Shown: piece by piece, positions 34,405-43,029 of the stretch | How positions within the stretch are numbered: the first letter of the stretch is position 1 | How the letters are laid out: every line of letters starts with the position of its first letter | Assembly: GCF_003460605.1 (NCBI RefSeq) | Contig: NZ_QTVN01000019.1 | Location: 32,604-96,603, forward strand | Length of the DNA: 64,000 nucleotides | Source: Ruminococcus sp. AF31-8BH | GTDB lineage: Bacteria > Bacillota > Clostridia > Lachnospirales > Lachnospiraceae | Direction: 5' to 3' | Notes under the pieces: generated by a model | The model's input: only the letters and a program-made list of their open reading frames with translations | Databases searched by the model: none | Told to the model about the DNA's origin: nothing | Made by a program: the position numbers and the translations under genes

Positions 34405-35643
34405 TTATTGGTACTTTTTCAGCAGAAGAACTGCATTATGTCCGCCAAATCCAAGGGAATTGCTCATGGCATACTTCACTTCCTGCTGTGACGGTCCATC
34501 GATGCAATAGTCCAGATCCAGCTCTTCTTCTGTTTCCTTTGTACCCACTGTCTGGTGAATAAATCCTTCCTCAACAGACTTGGCACAAACTACAAATTCC
34601 ACTCCGCCGGCAGCTCCAAGAAGATGACCGATCATAGACTTTGTGGAGTTAATTTTTACCTTTTTGGCGGCCTCACCAAGGGCTGCTTTGATGGCTCTTG
34701 TCTCAAAAAGATCGTTGTGATGGGTTCCGGTTCCATGAGCATTGATATAATCAATTTCCTCTGGTAAAGCCCCCGCTTCCTTCATTGCATCTGTCATGGC
34801 CCGGGCAGCTCCGCTTCCGTCTTCAATAGGAGAAGTAATGTGATAAGCGTCTGCAGTTGCCCCGTATCCAACTACCTCTGCATAAATCTTTGCATTTCTT
34901 GCTTTGGCATGCTCCAGCTCTTCCAGGACCACCACGCCGGCACCTTCTCCGATGACGAAACCGCCTCGGTCCTTGTCAAAAGGAATGGATGCGCGGTAAG
35001 GATCCTGGCTGGTGCTAAGGGCTGTCAGATTGGTAAATCCGGCTACTCCAACCGGACTGATTGCCCCTTCGGTACCGCCTGCCAGCATCACTTCTGCATC
35101 TCCGTACTGAATGGCACGGTATGCGTCACCGATGCAGTGGGTTCCGGATGCACAGGCCGTTACCACGTTGGTGCATTTGCCTCTGGCACCTATTGCAATG
35201 GATACATTTCCCGCTGCCATGTTGCTGATCATCTTTGGAACAAGAAGTGGATCAACCTTAGAGGGTCCCCTTTCAGCCAGCCTTAACGCTGCATTTTCCA
35301 TTGCCTGAAGGCTTCCGATTCCAGAGCCTACGATGACGCCAACACGGAAGGGATCTTCTTTTTCCATGTCAATTCTGGCATCTGTCATCGCTTCCTTTGC
35401 GGCCGCTACTGCATACTGGGAAAACAACTCCATTCTTTTCGCAGACTTGAAATCCATGTAATCTTTTGCATTAAAATCCTTCACTTCTGCGGCAAGCTTT
35501 ACCTTGAAATCTGCGGTATCAAACTTTGTGATTTCACCGATTCCAACCTTTCCTGCTTTCACGCTTTCCCAGAAGGCTTCCACATTATTTCCAACAGGAG
35601 TGACCGCACCAAGTCCGGTTACCACTACACGTCTTTTATTCAT
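34405..35643 (-). CDS. fabF: Beta-ketoacyl-ACP synthase II
   Basis: A condensing enzyme of 412 residues. The active-site Cys is in [15 protein letters not shown] (about residue 164), and the two His are in [14 protein letters not shown] (about 304) and the segment [13 protein letters not shown] (about 340). It elongates acyl-ACP with malonyl-ACP. The ATG at 35643 overlaps the fabG stop as ATGA and follows GGAGGA; the upstream extension to 35664 is not used. Confidence 0.97.
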   Translation of the reverse strand: MNKRRVVVTGLGAVTPVGNNVEAFWESVKAGKVGIGEITKFDTADFKVKLAAEVKDFNAKDYMDFKSAKRMELFSQYAVAAAKEAMTDARIDMEKEDPFRVGVIVGSGIGSLQAMENAALRLAERGPSKVDPLLVPKMISNMAAGNVSIAIGARGKCTNVVTACASGTHCIGDAYRAIQYGDAEVMLAGGTEGAISPVGVAGFTNLTALSTSQDPYRASIPFDKDRGGFVIGEGAGVVVLEELEHAKARNAKIYAEVVGYGATADAYHITSPIEDGSGAARAMTDAMKEAGALPEEIDYINAHGTGTHHNDLFETRAIKAALGEAAKKVKINSTKSMIGHLLGAAGGVEFVVCAKSVEEGFIHQTVGTKETEEELDLDYCIDGPSQQEVKYAMSNSLGFGGHNAVLLLKKYQ

Positions 35644-36380
35644 AACATTCCTCCGTCTACACACAAAACCTGTCCTGTAATGTACTTTGCTTCCGGGGAT
35701 GCGAAAAAGGCAGCTGCTTTCGCCACATCCTCCGGCTCGCCAAATGTTCCCATAGGGATATTTTTCAGGGTTTCTTCTTTTACCTTATCAGGAAGCACAT
35801 CTGTCATGTCCGTTCTGATAAAGCCAGGAGCAATGGCATTTACCGTGATTCCTCTTGATGCAAGCTCCTTTGCCGCGGTCTTGGTAAGACCGATGATTCC
35901 AGCTTTTGAGGCTGCATAATTGGCCTGTCCCGGGTTTCCGCCAATGCCTACAACAGATGCCATATTAACAATACGGCCGCTTCGCTGCTTTAGCATTTGT
36001 CTTGCTGTATGGCGAATGCAGTTAAAAGTTCCCTTAAGATTTGTGTCCACAACCTTGCAGAAATCTTCCTCGCTCATTGCCATCAGAAGCCCGTCTTTGG
36101 TGATTCCTGCATTGTTTACCAGGATATCGATCCGTCCATATGTTTTCACGATTTCTTTGATAAAAGTACCGCAGGCATCAAAGTCTGCCACATTGCACTG
36201 GCTGATTTCTGCCTGTCCGCCGTCCGCCTGGATTTCAGCTTTTACCGCCTCTGCTTTTTCTTTGGAACCGTTATAATTAATGATTACAAATGCTCCCTGT
36301 CTGGCAAGCTCAAGGGCAATTGCCCTTCCAATTCCACGGGAAGCGCCTGTCACAACTGCGATTTTTTTCTCTGCATTCAT
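35640..36380 (-). CDS. fabG: 3-oxoacyl-ACP reductase FabG
   Basis: A 246-residue NADPH-dependent short-chain dehydrogenase. The cofactor loop is [12 protein letters not shown] (about 12-23), NNAG follows near residue 90, and the catalytic Ser and Tyr-x-x-x-Lys are in [22 protein letters not shown] (cited here as MASVVG and YAASK, about 140-160). It reduces 3-oxoacyl-ACP. Its stop overlaps the fabF start. About 80 bp separate it from fabD. Confidence 0.97.
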   Translation of the reverse strand: MNAEKKIAVVTGASRGIGRAIALELARQGAFVIINYNGSKEKAEAVKAEIQADGGQAEISQCNVADFDACGTFIKEIVKTYGRIDILVNNAGITKDGLLMAMSEEDFCKVVDTNLKGTFNCIRHTARQMLKQRSGRIVNMASVVGIGGNPGQANYAASKAGIIGLTKTAAKELASRGITVNAIAPGFIRTDMTDVLPDKVKEETLKNIPMGTFGEPEDVAKAAAFFASPEAKYITGQVLCVDGGML

Positions 36381-36462
36381 GTTTTCTTTTTACTCCTGTA
36401 TGTCAGTTCTCATATAAAAATGTTCGGGCAAAAAGACCACTTCGCCCTGCTGTTTTCCTGTT

Positions 36463-37386
36463 TTATCTGCTGCCTAAAATCTCTGCGATCTGATCTAAAT
36501 CTTCCACTTTCTGAATGTTATAAGTTTTCACATCCGGTGCGATTTTTCTCATAAAACCAGCCAGGGTTTTGCCCGGGCCGATCTCTACAAAGGTGTCCAC
36601 ACCTTCTGCCAGCATCTTATCCACACTCTGCTGCCAGCGCACAGAAGAAGAAATCTGCTTTGCAAGAAGCTCTTTTGTCTGGCTGATATCTGTTACATAT
36701 TCCGCTGTTACATTGGTCACATACGGGATCTGAAGAGCGAAAAATTCCACATTTTCAAGCTCCTTTGCAAGCTCTTTTCCTGCATTTTGAAGCAGGGATG
36801 AGTGGAATGGGCCGCTTACTGCAAGGGGCAAAACCCGTCTTGCGCCTGCTTCTTTGAGCTTCAGGGAAGCCTCCTCTACAGCCGCCTTTGGTCCTGTAAT
36901 TACGATCTGTCCTGGACAGTTATAGTTGGCAATTTCCGCTTTGGTATCCTTGATTGCGCTCTCGATTTCCCATGCGCCAAGCCCCAGAACCGCAGCCATG
37001 GAGCCTTCTCCTGCCGGCACTGCCTGCTCCATCAGAATGCCCCTTTTTCTTACGGTTGTGATGGCGTCTTTCACGCTCATTCCGCCGGAAACAGCAATTG
37101 CACAGTACTCCCCAAGGCTTAAGCCAGCGGTTACATCCGGGTGAAGCCCGTATTCTTCCACTACTTTTTCCATGGCAAGGCAGGTGGTGACAAGAGCCGC
37201 CTGGGTATATTCGGTAAGGTCAAGCCTTTCATTTTTTTTGAAGCAAAGCTCCTTCATATCCAGGGAAAGCCACTGGCTGGCCTGGTCAAAAATCTCCTTT
37301 GCAGAAGGAAATTTCTCATAAAAATCCTGTCCCATTCCAGCCTTCTGCGCTCCCTGTCCCGGGAAAAGAAATGCGATCTTACTCAT
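36463..37386 (-). CDS. fabD: Malonyl-CoA:ACP transacylase FabD
   Basis: A 307-residue acyltransferase. It begins KIAFLFPGQGAQKAGMG, has the nucleophile elbow AGLSLGEYCA (GLSLG rather than the common GHSLG, Ser at about residue 92), and the catalytic His in VSGPFHSSLL (about 199). It loads malonyl groups onto ACP. It overlaps fabK by 8 bp. The Leu in place of His in the elbow is a known variant in clostridial FabD, as far as I recall. Confidence 0.96.
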   Translation of the reverse strand: MSKIAFLFPGQGAQKAGMGQDFYEKFPSAKEIFDQASQWLSLDMKELCFKKNERLDLTEYTQAALVTTCLAMEKVVEEYGLHPDVTAGLSLGEYCAIAVSGGMSVKDAITTVRKRGILMEQAVPAGEGSMAAVLGLGAWEIESAIKDTKAEIANYNCPGQIVITGPKAAVEEASLKLKEAGARRVLPLAVSGPFHSSLLQNAGKELAKELENVEFFALQIPYVTNVTAEYVTDISQTKELLAKQISSSVRWQQSVDKMLAEGVDTFVEIGPGKTLAGFMRKIAPDVKTYNIQKVEDLDQIAEILGSR

Positions 37387-38317
37387 AAATTCCAGTTCCT
37401 TTCAGCAGTTCATCTGTCTCTTTTACCAGCTTCTGGATCAGGTCATGACAGCTTAACTGCTCTTTCACAAGACCAGCGCTCTGGCCTGCCATAACGCTTC
37501 CCATTTTCACATCTCCGTCCACAACAGCACGGCGAAGACTTCCCAGTGTCATCTGCTCCAGTTCCTCAAAGGGTACTCCCTCAGCCTCTTTTTTCAGGTA
37601 CTCCTGGGTCATCTGATTGCGAAGGGCACGAACCGGATGACCGGTGGAACGTCCGGTTACTTTCGTGTCAATGTCCTTAGCTTTCAGAATCATATTCTTA
37701 TAATTCTGATGGGCCCAGCACTCTTCTGTGGCTACAAAATGAGTACCCATCTGCACGCCCTTTGCACCCAGCATAAAGGCTGCCGCAATGCCTCTTCCAT
37801 CTGCGATTCCCCCTGCTGCAATCACCGGAATGCTCACTGCATCCGCAACCTGCGGCACCAGAACCATTGTGGTGGTCTCCCCGATATGTCCGCCGGATTC
37901 ACAGCCTTCCGCCACAACCGCATCTGCACCGCAGCGTTCCATTCTCTTTGCGTGGGCAACGGAAGCGATTACCGGGATGATCTTCACGCCTGCTTCCTTC
38001 CACATTTTCATGTACTTTTCCGGGTTGCCGGCACCAGTGGTAACCACCGGAACCTTTTCCTCTACAATAACTTTTGCAATCTCATCTGCGTATGGACTCA
38101 TCAGCATAATATTAACGCCAAATGGCTTGTCAGTAAGCTTCTTTACCTCCTGTACCTGCTGGCGTACCCACTCAGCCGGGGCACTTGCAGCACCGATCAG
38201 GCCAAGTCCGCCAGCCTCAGAAACAGCTGCTGCCAGGTGGTATTCTGCCACCCATGCCATGCCTCCCTGAATGATGGGATATTCAATTCCAAGTAATTTC
38301 GTCACTTCTGTTTTCAT
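37379..38317 (-). CDS. fabK: Enoyl-ACP reductase II FabK
   Basis: A 312-residue FMN-dependent TIM-barrel enzyme of the nitronate monooxygenase-like family. Motifs include LGIEYPIIQGGMAWVAEYHL at the N-terminus, the FMN/phosphate region VAEGCESGGHIGETTTMVLV (about 143-162), IAAGGIADGRGIAAAFMLGA and GVQMGTHFVATEEC. FabK performs the last reduction of the elongation cycle and replaces FabI in many Firmicutes. The ATG at 38317 follows a GGAG site with good spacing; an in-frame start 12 bp earlier is less likely. Confidence 0.95.
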   Translation of the reverse strand: MKTEVTKLLGIEYPIIQGGMAWVAEYHLAAAVSEAGGLGLIGAASAPAEWVRQQVQEVKKLTDKPFGVNIMLMSPYADEIAKVIVEEKVPVVTTGAGNPEKYMKMWKEAGVKIIPVIASVAHAKRMERCGADAVVAEGCESGGHIGETTTMVLVPQVADAVSIPVIAAGGIADGRGIAAAFMLGAKGVQMGTHFVATEECWAHQNYKNMILKAKDIDTKVTGRSTGHPVRALRNQMTQEYLKKEAEGVPFEELEQMTLGSLRRAVVDGDVKMGSVMAGQSAGLVKEQLSCHDLIQKLVKETDELLKGTGIYE

Positions 38318-38381
38318 AAAAATCTCCATTCTGTAACCAGTACATCGAATATTAAGTAACCGTCATATTGACGCAGGATGA

Positions 38382-38606
38382 TTACTGGCGGCTCTGAAGG
38401 TATGCTTCCACATCCCCTATCGTCTTAATATTCTCCAGATCCTCTGTTGGAATCTCCACCTCAAACTCTTCTTCCAGTGCCATTACCATCTCAAAAAGAT
38501 CCAGGGAATCTGCTCCAAGGTCTTCCTTAAATGAAGTCTCTGCTGTCAGTGTGTTTACGTCTGCTCCTAATGAATCTGCTGTGATTTCTTTGATTTTTTC
38601 TAACAT
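38382..38606 (-). CDS. acpP: Acyl carrier protein
   Basis: A 74-residue acidic helical protein with the phosphopantetheine site LGADSLDLFEMV (Ser at about residue 36). It carries the growing acyl chain. It sits directly between fabH and fabK, as in related operons, with a strong ribosome site (AGGAGAATAAT). Confidence 0.97.
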   Translation of the reverse strand: MLEKIKEITADSLGADVNTLTAETSFKEDLGADSLDLFEMVMALEEEFEVEIPTEDLENIKTIGDVEAYLQSRQ

Positions 38607-38681
38607 TTTATTATTCTCCTGTTCTGTTTTCTTCTATTATTTTATGCTGCAAAATGAGTATTTTCTCTCTTGCTTTTTTCT

Positions 38682-39656
38682 CTATATCAGCCATTTCAGC
38701 AGGCTTGCCCCATAGGTAAGCCCCCCGCCGAAACCGGAAAGAATGATCCAGTCTCCGGCTTTAAGTCTTTCCTTTTTCTTCCATTCATCCAGAAGAATGG
38801 GAATGCTTGCAGAAGAAGTATTTCCCAGATTTTCTATGTTCATGGGGAATTTTTCCAAAGGTTCTTTCATATGCTTTGCCACAGATGAAACAATTCTTGA
38901 GTTAGCCTGATGAAGCATATAATAACGGATTTCTTCCTTTGTTTTTCCTGCCTGCTCAAGGACCTCCTGGATCACCTCTGGCACCTTTGAAACTGCAAAT
39001 TTGAATACTTCCTTTCCATCCATCTGCATGTAAGTGGGCGTAAGGTCTGCATTTTCTTCTGCAAATCCCGGCTGATTTCTGCTGGCACAGGTAAGCGCGC
39101 CTCCGCCATTTCCAATGGAATGAGTGGCCTGAACGTACACCGCCGACGGATCTGCTTCCAGCACCACAGCCCCGGCTCCATCGCCAAACAGCACGCAGGT
39201 GCTTCTGTCCTGCCAGTTGGTGAGATGGGAAAGCGCCTCCGCTCCGATCACCAGCGCTGTGCGGTAAATCCGTCCGCCCAGATAGGCCTGCGCCGTATTC
39301 AGTGCCAGCAAAAATCCTGTACAGGCACCATTTAGATCAAAGCAGGTTGCGTGAACCGCGCCCAGCAGTTTCTGCACCTCGCAGGCCGCACAGGGCATGA
39401 TTATTTCCGCGGACATGGTCGATACCAGAATCAGATCAATTTCTTCCGGCTTCATTTTCGCATCTGCAAGTGCAGCCTCGCCGGCCTTTGCCGCCATATA
39501 GGAAACGGTTTCTTCACCGGATGCAATGTGCCGCTGCCCGATTCCTGTGCGGCCGCGGATCCATTCATCGCTTGTATCCATCATGTGGGACAGCTTGTCA
39601 TTGTCCCACACCTGAACCGGTATGTAGGAACCGGTCCCTTTTATTTTTCCAGTCAT
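38682..39656 (-). CDS. fabH: Beta-ketoacyl-ACP synthase III
   Basis: A 324-residue initiation enzyme that condenses acetyl-CoA or branched acyl-CoA with malonyl-ACP. The triad is Cys in LNGACTGFLLAL (about residue 112), His in YMLHQANSRIV (about 250) and Asn in NLGNTSSASIP (about 280). It is the first gene of the fab/acc operon, with an AGGAGGT site and a promoter plus FabT-like operator upstream. Confidence 0.97.
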   Translation of the reverse strand: MTGKIKGTGSYIPVQVWDNDKLSHMMDTSDEWIRGRTGIGQRHIASGEETVSYMAAKAGEAALADAKMKPEEIDLILVSTMSAEIIMPCAACEVQKLLGAVHATCFDLNGACTGFLLALNTAQAYLGGRIYRTALVIGAEALSHLTNWQDRSTCVLFGDGAGAVVLEADPSAVYVQATHSIGNGGGALTCASRNQPGFAEENADLTPTYMQMDGKEVFKFAVSKVPEVIQEVLEQAGKTKEEIRYYMLHQANSRIVSSVAKHMKEPLEKFPMNIENLGNTSSASIPILLDEWKKKERLKAGDWIILSGFGGGLTYGASLLKWLI

Positions 39657-39702
39657 AATACCTCCTGGTATGTGATGCTTTAATTATTTTGCTTTAAAAT
39701 AG

Positions 39703-39715
39703 TTTGATTATCAAA
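39703..39715. promoter_or_regulatory. FabT-like operator upstream of fabH
   Basis: TTTGATTATCAAA is a near-palindrome that matches the core of FabT sites described in streptococci (AGTTTGATTATCAAA-type). It starts at the downstream edge of the -10, so a bound repressor would block transcription of the fab operon. Confidence 0.8.
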
Positions 39716-39742
39716 GTATATCACAGTTTTTTCATTTGTCAA
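39715..39742 (-). promoter_or_regulatory. Promoter of the fab/acc operon
   Basis: Minus strand: TTGACA (39737-39742, perfect), 16 bp, TATACT (39715-39720). It overlaps the operator by one base. A leader of about 50 nt leads to fabH. Confidence 0.9.
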
Positions 39743-39778
39743 TATTTATTTTCAGCATAATTTCGGGTGGAAAAGGGG

Positions 39779-39807
39779 TTGTACCTTTTGGCATCCGCCG
39801 TTATAAT
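39779..39807 (+). promoter_or_regulatory. Promoter of the secreted 240-residue protein
   Basis: TTGTAC (39779-39784), 17 bp, TATAAT (39802-39807). It is divergent from the fab promoter with 37 bp between the two -35 boxes. The leader contains a CATGG...CCATG stem (about 39835-39871) ahead of AGGAGG. Confidence 0.8.
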
Positions 39808-39895
39808 GGTCGTATAAACGTTATTGTTCCTGCTGCATGGACGTGTGGCCAGACGGTCATATGCCATGTAGTAAAAATCTCAGGAGGATGATTTC

Positions 39896-40618
39896 ATGCG
39901 AAGAAAAAACAGTTTGATAATACCGGCTGTGCTGGCATTTTCCCTGTGTACCGTGAACGCAGTTCCTGTACTGGCGGAGGATGCGGCGCAGACGGAAGCA
40001 GAAGCTGATACCGCTTCTGATGAGGCTTCTGATGCCGCAGAAGACACAGCTGACACCCCCTACGAAAAAGGTACCATCACCGAAACAGACTATCAGAGCG
40101 AATGGCTGAATCTGAAGTTTACCCCACCGGAAACCGTTGTCATGAATACAGAAGAAGAATTAGAATCTGTTATGCGACAGGGCCAGAGCACGCTGGAAGA
40201 ATCTTCCGGCATGGAGCTTGGTGAGGATGCTTTGTCCGGCACCGTTTATGAAATGATGGCTTCCTCTGTCTCCGGTTTTCCCAATGTTTCCCTGGTAGTA
40301 GAGGATGCTTCTCTGGAAAATATGACCGTAGACCAGTATTTCCTGGCTGCTCAGCAAATGCTGGACGCTACACAGATGGGATATACTTATTCAGAAGTTA
40401 CAGACGCACAGATTGGCGGACAGGATTTCCGCGTTATGGAAACCAGCGTCACCATCAATGATTACGAAGTTCTTCAGAAATACTGCACACGTAAACAGGG
40501 AGGAAAGTTTGTCTCCATCATCTTATCCTACACCGCAGATACTCAAACAGAAGCAGATGAAGTCCTGGCAGCTTTTACTCCACTAAATGCTGATACGGAG
40601 GCTGCTCCCGCAGAATAA
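39896..40618 (+). CDS. Secreted protein of unknown function
   Basis: A 240-residue exported protein. The signal peptide (basic start, helix IIPAVLAFSLCTVNAVPVLA, about 8-27) is followed by an acidic Ala/Glu/Asp/Thr-rich linker (about 28-62) and a folded domain of about 175 residues. The domain opens with SEWLNLKFTPPETVVM and resembles the PsbP/LpqN-like or 'DUF1795' class of small lipoprotein domains in general shape only. The acidic linker is typical of cell-wall-crossing secreted clostridial proteins. Function unknown. Confidence 0.75.
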   Translation: MRRKNSLIIPAVLAFSLCTVNAVPVLAEDAAQTEAEADTASDEASDAAEDTADTPYEKGTITETDYQSEWLNLKFTPPETVVMNTEEELESVMRQGQSTLEESSGMELGEDALSGTVYEMMASSVSGFPNVSLVVEDASLENMTVDQYFLAAQQMLDATQMGYTYSEVTDAQIGGQDFRVMETSVTINDYEVLQKYCTRKQGGKFVSIILSYTADTQTEADEVLAAFTPLNADTEAAPAE

Positions 40619-40622
40619 AAAA

Positions 40623-41078
40623 ATGGTATATACTCCCCTAACCATCAAGGCCATGAAGCTGGCATACAAGGCTCATGAAGGCCAGTTTGACCAAAGCGGT
40701 GTCCCTTATATTTTTCACCCCATCCATCTTGCAGAACAGATGGAGGATGAAACCACCACATGCATTGCCCTGCTTCATGATGTCCTGGAAGATACACCCC
40801 TTACAGTCCAGGATCTGGAAAAAGATTTTTCGGAAGAAATTGTGCAGACAGTCCTTCTGCTTACCCATGCTCCTTCCGATGATTACCTGGACTATGTCCG
40901 CAGACTTTGCCAGAGTCCTCTTGCACGGAAGGTAAAGCTTGCTGATATTGCACATAATACAGATGAGACACGGCTTTCCGGCACCACGCCCGCGCCGGAG
41001 CAGCTGAAGCACTGGCGGACCAAGTATGCCGCCGCACTTAAAATTATCCGGGAATATGAAGCGGAACATGGTGTGTGA
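40623..41078 (+). CDS. HD-domain protein related to the (p)ppGpp hydrolase domain
   Basis: A 151-residue stand-alone HD domain of the RelA/SpoT/Mesh1 type. Motifs in order are KLAYKAHEGQFDQSGVPYIF (about 12-31), HPIHLAEQM, ALLHDVLEDTPLT (HD, about 53-65) and KLADIAHNTDETR (about 116-128). No synthetase, TGS or ACT domain follows. It could hydrolyse (p)ppGpp or another nucleotide. The ATG at 40623 is only 4 bp after the secreted-protein stop and has no ribosome site of its own, so translation is probably coupled. An ATG at 40587 inside the previous gene is less likely. Confidence 0.82.
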   Translation: MVYTPLTIKAMKLAYKAHEGQFDQSGVPYIFHPIHLAEQMEDETTTCIALLHDVLEDTPLTVQDLEKDFSEEIVQTVLLLTHAPSDDYLDYVRRLCQSPLARKVKLADIAHNTDETRLSGTTPAPEQLKHWRTKYAAALKIIREYEAEHGV

Positions 41079-41146
41079 AATAAAAAGGTACCATATGCTT
41101 ATTAGATTTTCATCCGATAAACATATGGTACCTTTTTATTTCACAC
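41073..41146. terminator. Bidirectional terminator with 25-bp perfect arms
   Basis: Two perfect 25-bp arms (41073-41097 and 41122-41146) contain AAAAAGGTACCATATG and its complement, around a 24-base loop. Both convergent genes end inside the arms: the HD gene stop at 41076-41078 and the DUF4317 gene stop at 41136-41138. Confidence 0.92.
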
Positions 41147-41771
41147 CTAATATTTTCTCTGCCAGTTCCCTGTGCGGCCGGTCCTTATCCGCCTGGAACA
41201 CTGCCGCATGGTTCAGATCCGCACCGCCGTCTGTATATGCCGGGAACAAAAATCCGCATTCCGGCGCACCTGGCTCGTACTCATCTGCCAGCGGACAGAT
41301 CACACAGATCAGATATTCAAAAACTGCCTCCGATTCCCACAGCCGTTCCTTGTCCGCGGCTTTCGCGGGAATATCGTACCTGTCGTGAAACATATAAACT
41401 GCATAGGACCTGCGGCTCTGGTAGTGCTCCATCACCAGATCATAGAAGCTGTCCATCAGAGCGTCATTTTTCAGTCCGCATTCCCGCAGTGCCATGAGAA
41501 GCTGCCACACTGTGCCCGGGCGCATATCCTCCTGGGAAAATTCATAACGCTTCAGATTCACATTGGTTGCCGCAAAAGGAACTGCTTTTGCCAGCTCTAT
41601 ATTCCGCTTCTTTTCTTCCGCGGACAGCTTCAGGAAATTCACATTAAAGCTGCCGTCAAAGTCGCCGTCCCCATCTACATAGCAGCCTGCAATGCGGGTA
41701 AACGAGCATCTGGAAACATTCATTCTTCTGGTCAGCGCCAGCATGTCCTCACGGTCAATTTTATTTGCCAT
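41136..41771 (-). CDS. DUF4317-related protein (short form)
   Basis: A 211-residue cytoplasmic protein. The opening with FTRIAGCYVDGDGDFDGSF resembles the conserved N-terminus of DUF4317 proteins (CGCYV type), and the later run YAVYMFHDRYDIP and EYLICVICPL also fit. From memory the family is usually about twice as long; here it stops within the terminator hairpin, so it may be a naturally short member or a truncated one. No catalytic motif is evident. Function unknown. Confidence 0.65.
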   Translation of the reverse strand: MANKIDREDMLALTRRMNVSRCSFTRIAGCYVDGDGDFDGSFNVNFLKLSAEEKKRNIELAKAVPFAATNVNLKRYEFSQEDMRPGTVWQLLMALRECGLKNDALMDSFYDLVMEHYQSRRSYAVYMFHDRYDIPAKAADKERLWESEAVFEYLICVICPLADEYEPGAPECGFLFPAYTDGGADLNHAAVFQADKDRPHRELAEKILGVK

Positions 41772-41841
41772 AATTTTCTCCTGTGCGTGGGATAATCCGT
41801 TTTTTCCATTTTATCATTACGGCGTCCTTTACACAACAGGA

Positions 41842-43029
41842 TTATCTGGTAGTTTCCAGCGCCTTCTTAATCCTCTCCAATGCCTCCGTCAGCGTAGCCC
41901 TCGGGCACGCCACATTGATTCTCTGGAAGCCCTCGCCAGCCTTGCCGAAAATCTTTCCGCTGTCCAGCCACAGGCCTGCCTTATAAATAATCAAATCTTC
42001 CAGCTCGTCCACGCTAAGCCCGATCTCCCTGAAATCCAGCCACACCAGATAAGTTCCCTCCAGGTCTGTCATTTTCACGCCTGGCAGGTTCTTCTCTACA
42101 TAATCCTTAGTATAGACAATATTACTTTCCACATAGGCATGCATCGCCTCATACCACTCTTCCCCTTTGGAATAAGCGGCCTCCACAGCCACCAGTCCAA
42201 GCACTCCAAGCTGGCTGATTCCAGCTGCATCCAGCTGTTTCTGGAATTTCCTGCGCAGCTCCGGATTTGGGATAAAAATATTGGAGATCATCATACTTGC
42301 AAGGTTAAAGGTTTTGCTTGGAGAAGTACAGGTAATGGAAATGTCCTGAAACTCTTTTTTCACTCCGGCGAAAACCTGATGCTTTCCCTTAAACACAAAG
42401 TCCTGGTGAATCTCGTCACTCACCACGATCACTCCATGTTTCACGCAGATATCTCCAAGCTTTTCCAATTCTTCCCTGGTCCACACTCTTCCAACCGGAT
42501 TGTGAGGATTGCACAGGAAAAACAGCTTCACATGTTCCTCTGTAATCTTCTTCTCCAAATCCGCAAAATCAATGTGATAGCGGTTGTCCTCTCCCTGGTA
42601 AAGATTGCTGCTTACCACTTTTCTGCCGTTGTCCGTGATTACCTCAGAGAAAGGATAGTACACCGGAAGCTGGATCAGAACGCTGTCCCCAGGCTGTGTG
42701 TTCGCCTTCACCGCCATAGCAAGGGCAAACACAACGCCCGGCGTCTTGATCAGCCACTCTTCCTCTGGCTCCCAGTTGTGATAGGTTTTCATCCAGTTTG
42801 CCACGATTTCAAAATAAGGAGTCTGCACCTCGCTGTATCCGAAAATGCCCTCTTTCGCTCGCTCCACCAGCGCATCTTCCACGTAAGAAGAGGTCTCAAA
42901 ATCCATATCTGCCACCCACAAAGGCAGCACATCCGCCGGCTTTCCTCTCTTTACCGCAAAGTCATATTTCAGGCATCTGGTATTTTTTCTGTTTATGATT
43001 CTGTCAAAATCAAGATTTCTTTCCGCCAT
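41842..43029 (-). CDS. MalY/PatB-type PLP aminotransferase / C-S lyase
   Basis: A 395-residue fold-type I PLP enzyme. Family signatures are LPLWVADMDFETSSYV near the N-terminus, FFLCNPHNPVGRVW (about 176-189), VVSDEIHQDFVF (about 210) and the PLP-lysine motif TSPSKTFNLASM (Lys at about residue 240). MalY/PatB proteins usually cleave cystathionine to homocysteine or degrade cysteine. It overlaps the upstream trans-sulfuration gene by 20 bp, so the pair probably acts in methionine or cysteine metabolism. Confidence 0.92.
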   Translation of the reverse strand: MAERNLDFDRIINRKNTRCLKYDFAVKRGKPADVLPLWVADMDFETSSYVEDALVERAKEGIFGYSEVQTPYFEIVANWMKTYHNWEPEEEWLIKTPGVVFALAMAVKANTQPGDSVLIQLPVYYPFSEVITDNGRKVVSSNLYQGEDNRYHIDFADLEKKITEEHVKLFFLCNPHNPVGRVWTREELEKLGDICVKHGVIVVSDEIHQDFVFKGKHQVFAGVKKEFQDISITCTSPSKTFNLASMMISNIFIPNPELRRKFQKQLDAAGISQLGVLGLVAVEAAYSKGEEWYEAMHAYVESNIVYTKDYVEKNLPGVKMTDLEGTYLVWLDFREIGLSVDELEDLIIYKAGLWLDSGKIFGKAGEGFQRINVACPRATLTEALERIKKALETTR

